This document shows positions 31,073 to 41,745 of a stretch of 64,000 bases of DNA, one piece after another. Source of the DNA: Lumbricus rubellus (lineage: Eukaryota; Annelida; Clitellata; Crassiclitellata; Lumbricidae). The stretch is from assembly GCA_945859605.1 (NCBI GenBank), contig OX243811.1, forward strand, positions 66,192,395-66,256,394. The letters run 5' to 3'. Numbering within the stretch: the first letter of the stretch is position 1; each line of letters starts with the position of its first letter. Below the pieces are notes generated by a model, which saw only the letters and a program-made list of their open reading frames with translations, did no database searches and was not told where the DNA came from. The position numbers and the translations under genes were made by a program.

Positions 31073-31117
31073 TTATGTTGTCATTTCTGTTTCTATAATA
31101 TAACAAGGCTAATATAA
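30377..31117 (+). CDS. Second copy of the Gag N-terminal segment, in the 3' LTR
   Basis: Identical to the first 232 codons of gag-pol, then 14 codons of host flank before a stop at 31117. It exists because the LTR contains the gag start. If the 3' LTR promoter is active, a truncated 246-aa protein with the coiled-coil segment but no capsid or zinc-knuckle domain could be made. Confidence 0.75.
   Translation: METPNRSEDHSDEELEECITEGEKGGTPDRLDQLEIKGKQVGELLLTVSETLGMFMERQESQFKSLSQEISHLQEQHHRGSLSREEGEVMREKRREGLTTSKDWGFTQPVEGDLNPDGLQFEKAVVPRPGTADICRHSTEVNPGTDERHPRPEVEDPTLNYDFTRGKSMDPVDLTYLVEPVVLPDSREPLQQCGASIEILGRAPTTWEAEEHYQGWDPRSRGLLSRWGQAVTLCCHFCFYNITRLI
31073..31076. repeat. Target-site duplication TTAT, right of the LTR retrotransposon
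   Basis: Matches 20818-20821. Confidence 0.9.
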
Positions 31118-31866
31118 TAGGCTAAACAATTATATTTAATTATAGTTTTTTTATATACACACAATGTCACACATATATAAAATATCCAAAAATAAACATA
31201 TACATAAATAAATATTAATAATAATTTTATACGAGTGTAGCATACTCAATATATATGCAAAATAGCACTATATATAATTATATATATACTACATATTATA
31301 TTAAATAGTAACATACATTTGGTTGGCCATTCGCATGTATACCAGACAAATTAGCCTAGTTGAGAAATTTGAATATAATCATATAATCATAAAATATACT
31401 GCTCTATGTAGAAACATTCATTTATGCATATAAATTATAAGTTCACTGTTCACAATATTACTGATTAATATTGTCACGAAAAATTAAATAACCTTATACT
31501 GCTTACATCAGATGATTTTTCTGCCCGTATGGCAAAAGTGGTCCGACAACTGGCTTGGCTTTTGGCCGAGCTAACTGACATCTCTTAGCAGCTAAATTTT
31601 ACTATTACATGATGTGTAGCAAATTACTTCTATATTGCACACAATGCACACATACATGTAGGCTACACTGCAGCGAAGCAACCGCGATCATTCTGACGTT
31701 GCCAAATGAATTCATTGATATTGCAATCATATACAACAATACAATGTCATCTTAATTGCGTGGTTCAGAATCCAAAGCATTACTCTAAGCCCGAGTTTTC
31801 TGAACGCCAGAGTATTCACATGCACTGCGTCGTATCGGAGAGTTGTGAGAGGAGAGAGAGAGGCAC

Positions 31867-31897
<31 letters not shown>

Positions 31898-32660
31898 GAG
31901 AGACACAGAGAGAGATACACACACAGACACACAGACAGACACACATACACACAGATAGAGAGACATAGAGGAAGAGGGAGATTGAGAGGGAGACGTAGAC
32001 AGATTACGAAGAGTGAAGAGTGATCGAAAAGATTGTTGGACTTTGAGAGGCATTCCTTCTTTCAATAAAACATAAAAGATGTCAAAGGCAATTACAATAA
32101 TACCGTATTACAAATAACAAACCTAATGTAGACCTTCAGAAATTAGCCTGTTACTTTACGATGGAGAATGCTGAAGAACTCTCGGATACCTATTTTACTG
32201 ATCCCGTAGGCCTATTAAGCATCAGACCTGTTTAGTAATTAATTTTATTTCTTAATAATGTTCAGCACACGACTCGACCTCGAGTAAGTTATAAGACTTC
32301 TATAATAAAGGCTGATGACAGCATTTAGCAAATACACCATTGACTTACTATTAACCTTGTCAACGTTATTCTAAATTGGTCACCTCTGACATTCTCGAGC
32401 CATTCCCACTTGTCCTGTCTGCTTAATTCGCATGCCTACTCCAGCATGTCTAATTCTTCCTCCGCTCTTTCCCAGCTCCTCTCTTTCCCTGACAATCCCT
32501 GTGAATTCCCTTGTTTTCTTTTGTCTTCCTACATGTCCGTGTCTCTCAGCCTGTCTGTTCCATTCCGCCCCACTCACCCCTCTCGCATCGTTTCGCGCAG
32601 CTTCCTAAGGCGATTGCTTTTATCGACCAGAGAACATATCGTTACATCGTACTATTAAGA
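31077..32660. other. Gene-poor AT-rich stretch with a GA/CA microsatellite
   Basis: AT-rich DNA, then GAGA/GACA/CACA repeats at about 31849-31990. A weak exon-like segment near 32120-32190 (reading LACYFTMENAEELSDTYFTD behind a TTCAG acceptor) is too short to call. Confidence 0.5.
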
Positions 32661-32666
32661 GAGATA

Positions 32667-33679
32667 CAGGGTGGGCCAATAGAAATGCAACAACTTTGAC
32701 GCCTTATAACTTAAACAATTTTTATCCGAACATCGTGATCAATATACTAAATTGAAGGTAATTATCCATTCTACTACTGTGTCAAATCTTGCGCTGATAT
32801 ACGGCACCGTTTAAATAAAAATTTTGGTGCGGCGCACACCTCTCAATTTTGAATGTAAATAATGAACATCATGGCGCCGCTCACGGGACAGGATAGAATT
32901 TTAATCAGAATCTTAAGAGTAGAAAAAGAATAGAATGCACATCAGATGTTGATAGAATTCCCTTATAGAAAATGGAATAAATATGCTCTACAAGTCTACA
33001 TTGATTGATTAAATAAATTGATGCCACGGGAACGTCTAACAGCCGCAACTGTGGTCGCAAACGTTCTCCCGCCGGTGCATCGTTCACGTCATACGGTTGC
33101 CTATCTGAACGCTAACATACCAGAGTTTATTGAACCGGAGAACTGGCCACCGAACAATCCGAATTAAAACCCGGTTGACTATTCGATCTGAGGTTGTCTT
33201 CAGCAACTGGTCTATCGTGAACCGATACATGACGTTGAACATTAATTTTGAAAAAATTGATTGTTTACTGCCGGGCTGAAATAACCCGAGCACTGGTGGC
33301 CTCAGCCATTGATCAGTGGTCGTCTCGTGTCCATGCCGTCATTAAAGCACGTGGTGGACATATTGAATATTTGACTTATGATCAATTCACTCAAGATATG
33401 AATTGTTATTAATTGTTAGAACTAGTGATTGTTTCGAATTGAGTCATTGACATTATTCAGATTAAGACTTTTGGTTTTTTCTTGCAGTTTCATGGCAAAA
33501 AAGGGACACCGATCATTAATAGCATTATCTCAAAAAGTCGTAATAGTATCTCTTAGATATTTTGCAGAATGATAAAATGAATAATTATGTTCAATCTGAT
33601 ATATAGGCCAAAACGCTCAGATGAAAATTGTTCAAGTTATAAAGCGTCAAAGTTGTTGCATTTCTATTGGCCCACCCTG
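32667..33679 (+). mobile_element. Degenerate Tc1/mariner-type element with long terminal inverted repeats
   Basis: Ends CAGGGTGGGCCAATAGAAAT and its mirror form near-perfect inverted repeats of about 57 bp. TA dinucleotides flank it at 32665-32666 and 33680-33681. At 1013 bp it is shorter than an intact mariner, consistent with internal deletion. Confidence 0.95.
32870..33380 (+). pseudogene. Mariner-type transposase pseudogene
   Basis: A start-like MAPLTGQDRILIRILRVEKE is followed by a stop. Further on are PENWPPNNPN, NPVDYSI, LVYREPI and WPQPLISGRLVSMP, in the order of the C-terminal mariner pattern WPPxSPDLNPVDYxxWGxL...VYRE, with multiple stops and frame changes. The catalytic NPVDYS region survives only in part. 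Confidence 0.8.
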
Positions 33680-33689
33680 TAGATGGCTA

Positions 33690-33850
33690 CGCGTTTCCTC
33701 CTTCTATGGAACGCCGCTCAACAAACTGTCTATGTATGGAACACCGAACGTCAATTTGCTATGTCGTTCTGTTCTATGTATGGAATGCCATCCGTCAACT
33801 GTCTATCAGCGTTTACCGCGTATGGAACGCCGACCACCTAATTGCAGTCG
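33690..33850. repeat. Degenerate tandem repeat around TATGGAACGCCG
   Basis: Four spaced copies of TATGGAAyrCC with CAACTGTCTATG between some of them, directly next to the mariner end. Confidence 0.6.
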
Positions 33851-34408
33851 GTAACTTTATGGCACTGCATGCGCCTTTGGCTTGTCTCTTGAGCGTATTG
33901 CAATTTGAAAACGTGACCCAGAAGGCTCAAAATATCAATTTTTGAAAACTAAATATAATACCCAGAAGTAAAGTGATTTCCAGTTTGAACTGATAGCCTA
34001 CATAGGCCTAACTGGCTGAGTTACATAACTGGCACCTTATGAGGTGTCATATTTTTTTCAAATAGAAAGCTCTTCAAACACACTTCCTTTTACAGAACAA
34101 TTAAATTTCAATTTAAATTCTATCCGTTTAATAATAATTATTACCCCAACCACCTTAATATGTTGCTTTCTAAGACAGATGAATACCTCTTTGCTGCTAC
34201 CCTCAGTGACCCCGGCCATGTCCTCCATGATCTACCCTGACAGAAGAAGCAACTGAATACTTCTTTAGGCCTTGCTCTCGTAATATCTCGCAATGCCTAG
34301 TCCTACTACCACGCTGTGATTCGCTGATTGAAAATGATTCATCAAAAGAATGCTGTATTATAGATGACTTCTTGACTCTAATATTTTAGTAGGCAATAGG
34401 CTATAGAC

Positions 34409-34725
34409 CAGTGGTTCCCAACCTTTTTTGACCCTAGGGCCACTTTTTCGAAGTTGGAGACAAGAGGGCAACTTTTTCTTAGTTAAAGGACATTAGGGGG
34501 GCCAGAGTGCAAAAATTCAATTATCTAAACTTCTAAAGCATAATTATAAAATTGTTATAATTAATTCAAAATAGAATGTTTGATGCTATTTATAGACGTC
34601 AAAATAAAATAAATTGTAATTTTTCATATATTTTTTAATTCTTTGAGAGATGAAGATGAGGACCATTTTTTAGGCCTGGCGGGCCATTTTTTAAGGCCTT
34701 GCGGGCCACGGGTTGGGAACCGCTG
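34409..34725. mobile_element. hAT-like MITE (CAGTGGTTCCCAACC family)
   Basis: CAGTGGTTCCCAACC at the left and GGTTGGGAACCGCTG at the right form inverted repeats typical of hAT MITEs. TATAGAC on both sides supports an 8-bp target duplication with one changed base. Interior GGGCCA/GGCGGGCC repeats, no ORF. Confidence 0.88.
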
Positions 34726-35355
34726 AGTATAGACCCTAAGCTTGGATTTTAAATTGCACCTTTAATTAAGCTTATCGATGATTATTATTACTCATTTTGT
34801 GTTGTAATGATGTTTTAGTCTTAATTGTGCGTCTGCAAGTGGAGTAATAAAGAAAAACACTTATTTATGTAGGTTACTTGATAGAATATGTGACTTGGTA
34901 TCTGCAACCATCAACAGCAGCTGCAGCCGAACTACAGTAACGGTCGTCAAATAGGATTTAAAGCAACAATGTTACTTGAATACCACCACCTCGTGACTGA
35001 ACGAGTCCATTGCTAAAAATAATAAATGAACTTTTCACTTAACTCTTAGCTGGACTCATTAATTTTCATTTCGTATACGTCACGAAAGTCACAATAAATC
35101 AGACTCACTTCTTTACGAAAGGTGGCGCAGCTGTCGCATGGCGGGCTTAAAACATTGTGGCACATGTATAATTACGTTAATATACGGTTTAAAGACAATC
35201 TAGAAAGAACAAAAAGTTCCTTTGATGCAACCGAAACTGACAGTTTAAGAGACGTGTTATGAAAGGAATGCATTTGCGACTTTGGGGTTGAATCTATTAG
35301 TTGTAGGCCTACAGCTTAGCGCCTTTTTACGATCTTCCCACTAATCGCAAGATTT

Positions 35356-35790
35356 TTATTTATTGAATTTACCGACTTTGCGTCCCAGGATTCCCTGTTT
35401 AGCTCTTTCTTCTTTTCGACATGTGCTAATGAAATCATCCTTGAAGTACGCCAGATCTCGTTCTTTTCCTGCAATGAATTTCGACGAGGTATAGCTGCCG
35501 TTGCAGATGATTTTATTTGATTTAATAGTGTGTAAGTCCCTATAATTTTATAGCACATTAAAAAAATTAAATAACGATAACAATGATGACTATGATGATG
35601 GTGATGATGACGATAATAGCAATAATAATAATAATAATAAAAATAATTTAAAAAAAAAAAAAAAAAAAATAATAATAATAATAATAATAATAATCAAGAC
35701 TCACGCCCGAAATGGATGAGGTTTAGCCGTTCCAGGCACATTGCTTTTAATATTTTATAAGCCCCTGGGGGAACGAAGTACCTCAGGGCA
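35356..35790 (-). CDS. 3' two exons of an unrecognised gene
   Basis: The last exon (35468-35356) follows a good acceptor (TTCATTGCAG) and reads KERDLAYFKDDFISTCRKEE then RAKQGILGRKVGKFNK and TAA. The exon before it ends at 35705 with donor GTGAGT and reads ALRYFVPPGAYKILKAMCLE then RLNLIHFG. The split codon (C|GA, Arg) joins in frame, and both exons are protein-like and basic. The upstream limit of the penultimate exon is unclear because it runs into T-rich sequence near 35790, and earlier exons were not found. I do not recognise the family. An AATAAATAAAAA stretch at the stop may serve polyadenylation. Confidence 0.55.
35641..35695. repeat. Poly(A)/(AAT)n simple repeat
   Basis: A run of A followed by AAT units, in the intron between the two exons of the minus-strand gene fragment. 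Confidence 0.9.
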
Positions 35791-35899
35791 TTAAAAAAAA
35801 TAATAATGCTATTAATCCTAAATAATAAATACAACAATTACAATATAGCAAAATAATAATAACAATGGTGATATTCTAATCACAATAGTTAAATTTCTG

Positions 35900-36440
35900 T
35901 AATTACTGCTCAGTCATCATTAAACCCGTATGACATCTCATCCTCACTGAGGTTTAATCGACGAGTTATCTCCATTTATTTAAGGTCACGCATGACCGTC
36001 AACGCCAACAAAAACACGCAAATATATCCGCTTCCTTTATAACCCGACAACGGGGGCTTGTATAATGAAAACGCCGAGGGCCATTCAGACACTCGAATAC
36101 AATTGCGATCAGATATGAACATTAAAAGCAATGGCTAATCCCGGCGAAGCCATCAAAATGCGAAAGATATTCGCCTTTTCGTTTTCCGGTCGAAAGAATT
36201 GTTGTATATGCCGAACAATCAGCATTTCATGCATGCGGTCCAGCTGGGGTTAATTTCGTTTTTACGATCATCGGCTTTCCATAGCAGCGGCGGCGGTGGC
36301 ATCTATGGCGGAGGCGCAGATGTGTGGTGCCCGGTCTGAAGCCGAACGATGGTTCGCTGTGCAAACGCCAGAAGCCGCGTTTTCTATTAAGACTCTCGCA
36401 ATGAAGCAGCTTATTATTTGTCGGCGATCTCGGGAGGAGG
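35900..36440. other. Non-repetitive stretch without a clear gene
   Basis: Of unusually even composition between repeats. The GC-rich part at 36280-36440 has short open frames on both strands (plus MASMAEAQMCGARSEAERWF) without splice support. It could be a promoter or 5' exon of the minus-strand gene ending at 35356; nothing decisive is visible. Confidence 0.3.
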
Positions 36441-36445
36441 TTGGC

Positions 36446-36600
<155 letters not shown>

Positions 36601-36894
36601 GAAGACGAACATGCAGACAAACAGACAAAGAGGTGGACTGACATTCTGATAGACAGACACGCAGACAAAGCAGAATACAGACAGAGAGGGACAAGTAGGC
36701 AGACAAACTGACAGACATACAAACAGACAAGCAGACAGGCAGACAGAAATGTAGATATGCAGACCGATATGCAGACCAACAGGCCGACAGACAGACATTA
36801 TATACTTCCAAACAGACATACAGATATGTAGATACACAGACCGACTGGCAGGCAGCCATACACACAGACGGACAGCTAGGCCTACATGTATATA

Positions 36895-36941
<47 letters not shown>

Positions 36942-36984
36942 CATATATAGGAACGCAGAAAGACAGGTAGACAGACGAACACAC

Positions 36985-37045
36985 ATTAATTCATTCATTC
37001 AAGTATTTATGCAGCGCCTCTTCACGGAAATTACTCACAGGTGCT
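36985..37045 (-). mobile_element. LINE/SINE 3' tail fragment
   Basis: ATTCATTCATTCAAGTATTTATGCAGCGCCTCTTCACGG followed by a degraded mirror half is the minus-strand form of the shared LINE/SINE tail. Confidence 0.6.
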
Positions 37046-37049
37046 ACCG

Positions 37050-37505
37050 ACATACATGAAAACAGACAGACGGACAGACAGACAGACAAACAGACAAACA
37101 TACAAACATACAGACAAACAGACAGACAAACAGACAGACAGACAAATATAGACACATATACCGACAGACAGACAGATATACATGTTGCAGACAAACAGAA
37201 AGACAGACAGACAGACATGCACACAAACAGACAGATAAAACTCAGTTACAAACGGACAGACACACAGACAGAAATATATGTACAGTAACAGACAGACGTA
37301 CAAGCAGACAGACAGATATACACAGCAACAGACAGACGTACACACAGACAGACAGACAGACAAACAGACACACACACAGACACACAGACAGACATGCATA
37401 CATAAAGACAGGCAGATATAGATACACATACCGACAAACAGACATACAGATATACACAGTTACAGACAGACAGATATACACAGCAACAGACAGACATACA
37501 CAGTT

Positions 37506-37544
<39 letters not shown>

Positions 37545-37715
37545 CACACACAGACACACAGACAGACATGCATACATATAAACAGGCAGATATAGATACA
37601 CATACCGACAAACAGACAGACAGATATACACAGTTACAGACAGACAGACATGCATACATATAGACAGGTAGATCTAGATACACATACCGACAAACAGACA
37701 AAAATATACACAGTT

Positions 37716-37749
<34 letters not shown>

Positions 37750-37750
37750 C
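37050..37750. repeat. Degenerate GACA/CACA/GATA repeat field
   Basis: Long imperfect array, with blocks such as GACAGACATGCATACATA and GATACACATACCGACAAACA recurring at roughly 130-190 bp spacing, suggesting local duplication. Confidence 0.9.
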
Positions 37751-37862
37751 GCTAGCGACGACGTACAGTCGTCACTGAGAAAACGACTGCTCACAAATTA
37801 GCCACGACTTTATCGGACTGCAGCGATGGTGGGCGATGCATGATCCCAACCCACGCACAGCG

Positions 37863-37866
37863 GCAG

Positions 37867-37910
<44 letters not shown>
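37863..37910. repeat. (CAG)n microsatellite
   Basis: About 15 uninterrupted CAG/AGC triplets, upstream of the candidate promoter at 38058. Confidence 0.95.
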
Positions 37911-37934
37911 CGACCACAATCACCATCACATGTC

Positions 37935-38032
37935 GTGATGTGATGTGGTGGTCGTAGTGAAGTGGTGATGTGGTGATGTGGTGGTCGTAGTGATGTGGTG
38001 ATGTGGTGATGTGGTGGTGTGGTGGTGAAGGC
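37935..38032. repeat. GTGATGTGGTGGTCGTA minisatellite
   Basis: G/T-rich short tandem units between the CAG tract and the TATA-like box. Confidence 0.85.
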
Positions 38033-38057
38033 TACCCCACCAACGGACAGTCAGCCT

Positions 38058-38065
38058 TATAAAAT
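38058..38065 (+). promoter_or_regulatory. Candidate TATA box (TATAAAAT)
   Basis: Located 180 bp before the ATG of the candidate exon at 38238, inside GC-richer DNA. Confidence 0.4.
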
Positions 38066-38237
38066 ATTCGTCAACGGAGGAGTGCGGTGGTGGCAGCGGT
38101 CCATCAGCAAGCGACCGTCGCTTTTCTTCATGCCACCGGATTACATCATCGACTCATCGGACGAACATAGCGCTAGATAAATTTCTATTCGCCTTCGCGG
38201 ATATGTTGACGTTCGACGTTAGAGCAATGCGCCGCTG

Positions 38238-38495
38238 ATGCGGGGCTTCATGTCGCCGGCAGCGGCGGCGGCTGCGGTTGATTTCTGCGTTTCTGTACAA
38301 GTCGTTCTACTTGTCGGCGTCACATGGGAGGCGGCGCAGGGGACTGGTGCCGCTGGAGAAGGAGGAGGACTGGAGGAGGAATCGAACCAGCAGCAGCTGT
38401 ACGACGAAGAGTTGAACCACTTGGGTGCTTGGAACGAAGAGTCGTCATCGGGATACTATGATGACGTCAGAAGAACGAATGCGTCACACGAGTGG
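38238..38495 (+). CDS. Candidate first coding exon of a secreted or membrane protein
   Basis: 86 codons from ATG to a plausible donor (TGG|GTAATG). Residues 8-33 are Ala-rich then hydrophobic (VDFCVSVQVVLLVGVTW), like a signal peptide or anchor. The rest is Gly/Glu-rich and acidic (EEESNQQQLYDEELN, ESSSGYYDDV) with one N-glycosylation sequon (NAS). A TATA-like box lies 180 bp upstream, and a 3-codon uORF (38227-38238, MRR stop) has its TGA overlapping the main ATG. No later exon found, family not recognised. Confidence 0.4.
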
Positions 38496-38618
38496 GTAAT
38501 GACGTCACACTACTTAATTAATGTTTTCTATTGTTCGTCATTCATTATATAGGCCTTTCGCGAACAATTAAACCACTCTATTCATGCACTAATTCAGTCC
38601 GAAATTGTGTGTACAGTC

Positions 38619-38672
38619 ATCCTTCAAGAAGACTACTCAGAGGCGCACTCAGCCCAGCCACGACTTCAGGCA
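38619..38672 (-). mobile_element. LINE 3' tail fragment
   Basis: CTTCAAGAAGACTACTCAGAGGCGCACTCAGCCCAGCCACG parallels 4287-4323 of the LINE at 4.3 kb. Confidence 0.7.
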
Positions 38673-39244
38673 TGGGTGGGGCAATACAAAAACTTTCAGG
38701 GGTTCCATTTCGTGGACTTACAATGTACTTGCTCACAAATTTTGAATTATTATTGATCGTAGAAAGTTAAGAGATTATGTATTGAGAGTTGAACCCAAGG
38801 CCAGACTTTTATTGTGGGGGGGGGTCGGGGGGGGGGGGTTACTCGACCTTGATTAAGCCGAGAAGCAACCAATCAATGGAGGATAAGGGATGTGGATGAT
38901 GAGTTAATAAATATATTGTAAAATTAATGTCATATCTATAGATGCATACAATGGCAAAAAAAGCACAGTGACACAGTAGCCTATAATAGCAGAGAGGGCA
39001 TATTAGTAGGAGAGTGACACATTAGTAGCAGAATGTTAAATTAGTAGCAGAGTGACACATTAATCGAACAAAACAAAAGAGTAAATACACAAACAAATTG
39101 GCCTATACATGTACCTAGAGACAGACTGTTTTTAACAGACTTTTTTCAATTGTCCTGTAGAACAAGCATGATACATGTATCAAGAATAATGCTTAAGAGA
39201 CATTTGCGCTTCACGATTTCTTCTCTTCGAACTGACCACATCTA

Positions 39245-40039
39245 CACTGTGTCCGGTTAAAAAGTAGCCCTCACAAACAAGTGTCATAACTCGGTCAAAA
39301 CATTTCGGATTTGTCTGAAATTTTAAACACAGCAACAGTGACCACATTTACACGAAATTCCAAAGTCGTTTGCAAATATTCGCGAGTTTGTCAAATTTAT
39401 GAGCGTTTGCATTGGAGCACCGACAAATTTAACTTTCCAACATAGAAAACCTGAAAGGAAGTGAAATTCAGCTATAGGCATATGGTGCTCAAAATGTACT
39501 CCTCGCTCACGGACACACGGCCGTAGACGTAAACGCTACTGTTTGATGGTCAGTTCGATGATCACTTGGTCAAACAGCCGCCACTCTTCAAACAGACGCG
39601 CCCCGCGCCCTACTCTCATCGATATCATGAATAGCCTACGCGTGAACGAAAAACGCGTTCCTCCAGTTTATGTACTCCGGATCGAGGTCTAGACTGCTAG
39701 GCGGCCACAGCTGCGGGATATGAAGCCGAGTGTCTCCCGGGACAGCTGTTAATCTACTACGTCTACGGTCGTGTGTTCGTGAACAAGGAGAACATTTTGA
39801 GCATCAAGTATAGCTGAATTTCATATCCTTTTAGGTTTTCCATGTTGGAAAGTTCAATTTTTCAGTGCTGCGTTTTAAACGCTCCTAAATTTGACAAACT
39901 CACGAATATTTCTAATAGGTTTAGGATCGCCTGTAAATATGGTCACTGTTGCTGTGTTTAAAATTTCAGACAAATCCTAAAAGTTGTGACCGAGTTATGA
40001 CACTTTTTTGTGAGGGCTACTTTTTAACCGGACACAGTG
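39245..40039. mobile_element. Foldback MITE with about 285-bp inverted arms and TA duplication
   Basis: Starts CACTGTGTCCGGTTAAAAAG and ends with its mirror; TA at 39243-39244 and 40040-40041. Imperfect arms run to about 39531 and resume at about 39757, with the motif ACACACGGCCGTAGACG mirrored at the inner ends. No ORF. The TA target points to Tc1/mariner-type mobilisation. Confidence 0.92.
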
Positions 40040-40539
40040 TATAATAAACCATAATATTAGTAAGGTCCAATGTGATTTAATTCTAACTGACTAATTGGGT
40101 TAGGTCTACCAATCAGCCGGACTTGCGTTTCATTCGGAAACGCTGCACGCTCGTTGGAATAATATTATTATGCTGCATTTTGGGATGCCTTGGTGGAGCG
40201 ATGGTTGGGAAGGGGTTTTTCTCTGGAGGTGTTTCTCTGACTCCTAATCTGATTTCATCTCATCTGATTTCGTCTGATACGATCTGAAGTCTTACTTGAT
40301 ACAAACGATCTGAAGTCTTACTTGATACAGTCGAAGCTCATAAAAATAATATCTTATGAAATGCGATACAATTAAGCAGAATGCAAAGCACCACAATAAT
40401 TATAGGCCTACATTGCAATAATACTCCACAACTCTACGATAGATTACTAAAATAGATTATCATATATTAAATAAAAGCGGAATAAAATTTGACTTGAGCA
40501 ATGATAATACAGTCTTGTATTTGCTATAAGCTTAGTATA

Positions 40540-40800
40540 AGCTTACTCTACCCTCGCTAAAAGCTCAGAAGTGTCCGTTGGTGTTGGGCAATGATTAAGT
40601 AGTCGGGAAAATGTAACGTTGCAGTTAAAAACCAATGACAGTCTCGTCCAGAGAGTTATGATTTTACGAGCATAGGATGTCGATTGTTCCAGATGGAGGG
40701 AGGAACCGGCAACTGCGAATGAACGTCGGTGTCGCGTGCCAAGACAGTCCAAGAGACATTCGCGTGCAATAGTCTAGTTAGCACAATCTTCCTGATGATA
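40540..40800 (-). pseudogene. LINE 3'-end remnant, same family as 4238-4850
   Basis: The minus frame CLGTRHRRSFAVAGSSLHLE corresponds to ARTAMRQRRSFSVAGPITW of the 4.3-kb LINE, and the DNA AACTGCGAATGAACGTCGGT matches its AACTGAGAATGAACGACGCT. Confidence 0.75.
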
Positions 40801-41566
40801 AACGTGAACTCCTACATGTATGTTCTCGTTATTTCTGAAGCTAACACAAAGCGCAGGGCTCCAGCTTGTTCACGAGCGCTACGTTGAGTCAGAGCGGTTT
40901 CCATAGCTGTCAGGCGGCGATCCGAGTAGGTGCGGCTGCCAGATATGTCCCAGAGAGAAGGCTGCAAATCACGAGCTATATACATTTGTAAGCTTATACT
41001 ATTATCTTCACGTTTCAAGATCAGCCCTTGTAGTTGTAGCAAATCACGATCCGCTGAAAAATCTCGGTGGAAATGGGATAAATTATGGAAGCAGAGGTCT
41101 TTCCGTGACGGACGGAAGTCGCGAAACAGAGGAGTCTTGAGTTTATATCGAAAAGACATCAAAGAGCTGAATTTATATCAAAAAGACATCAAAGAGCCGA
41201 AGTATGCAGCCAAGAAACACAGCTTGCGAATTCCTTCAGCAAATGGGTGTGTCGCGGTGGCGGCACGACAAAGGCGTTTACCCATCAACGGGGTTTCGAT
41301 GATGGTCGATGTGGGAACGACCTGGAATGGATTTAATGGAAAACTGAGCAGCGGAAGAAGGTCGTGAGGGTCGATGTCATAAAGAAGTGTCTCGGCTATT
41401 ATCCGGAACAGCAGGGAAAATGTGGCAGGAAATTAGACGCAGAAGCATTCGTCGAATGATCATCGGTCGTCGTTGTGATGATGATGATGACGCTGAGGAA
41501 ACGGAAAGACATAAACTGAAGATATTTATGATCCTCTCGGAGATGAGGAAGAAGAGGTCAGCAGAG

Positions 41567-41650
41567 AGAGAGAGAGAGAGAAATTCAGAGAGACAAACAG
41601 AGGCTGAGAAAGAGAAGGAGGGAGAGAGACTGAAGTAGGGAGCGAGTGAG

Positions 41651-41713
<63 letters not shown>

Positions 41714-41745
41714 CGCTGACAGATAGACAGACGGAGACAGAGACA
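41567..41745. repeat. GA-rich and (AT)n microsatellites
   Basis: GAGA tract, (AT)n at about 41650-41675, then GAGA/GACA again. Confidence 0.92.

Noticed and set aside
30377..31117. Second, independent retroelement beginning after the first one.
   Set aside because: The copy stops exactly at the LTR end (CGTTACA) followed by TTAT, so it is the gag start within the 3' LTR, not a new element.
32120..32195. Possible exon reading LACYFTMENAEELSDTYFTD.
   Set aside because: The acceptor is plausible but the donor (CCC|GTAGGC) is poor, the segment is short and no homologous protein comes to mind.
40812..41367. Overlapping ORFs of 116 (minus) and 145 (plus) codons.
   Set aside because: No recognisable motif or splice context; the region partly overlaps LINE remnants, and the two frames overlap each other.
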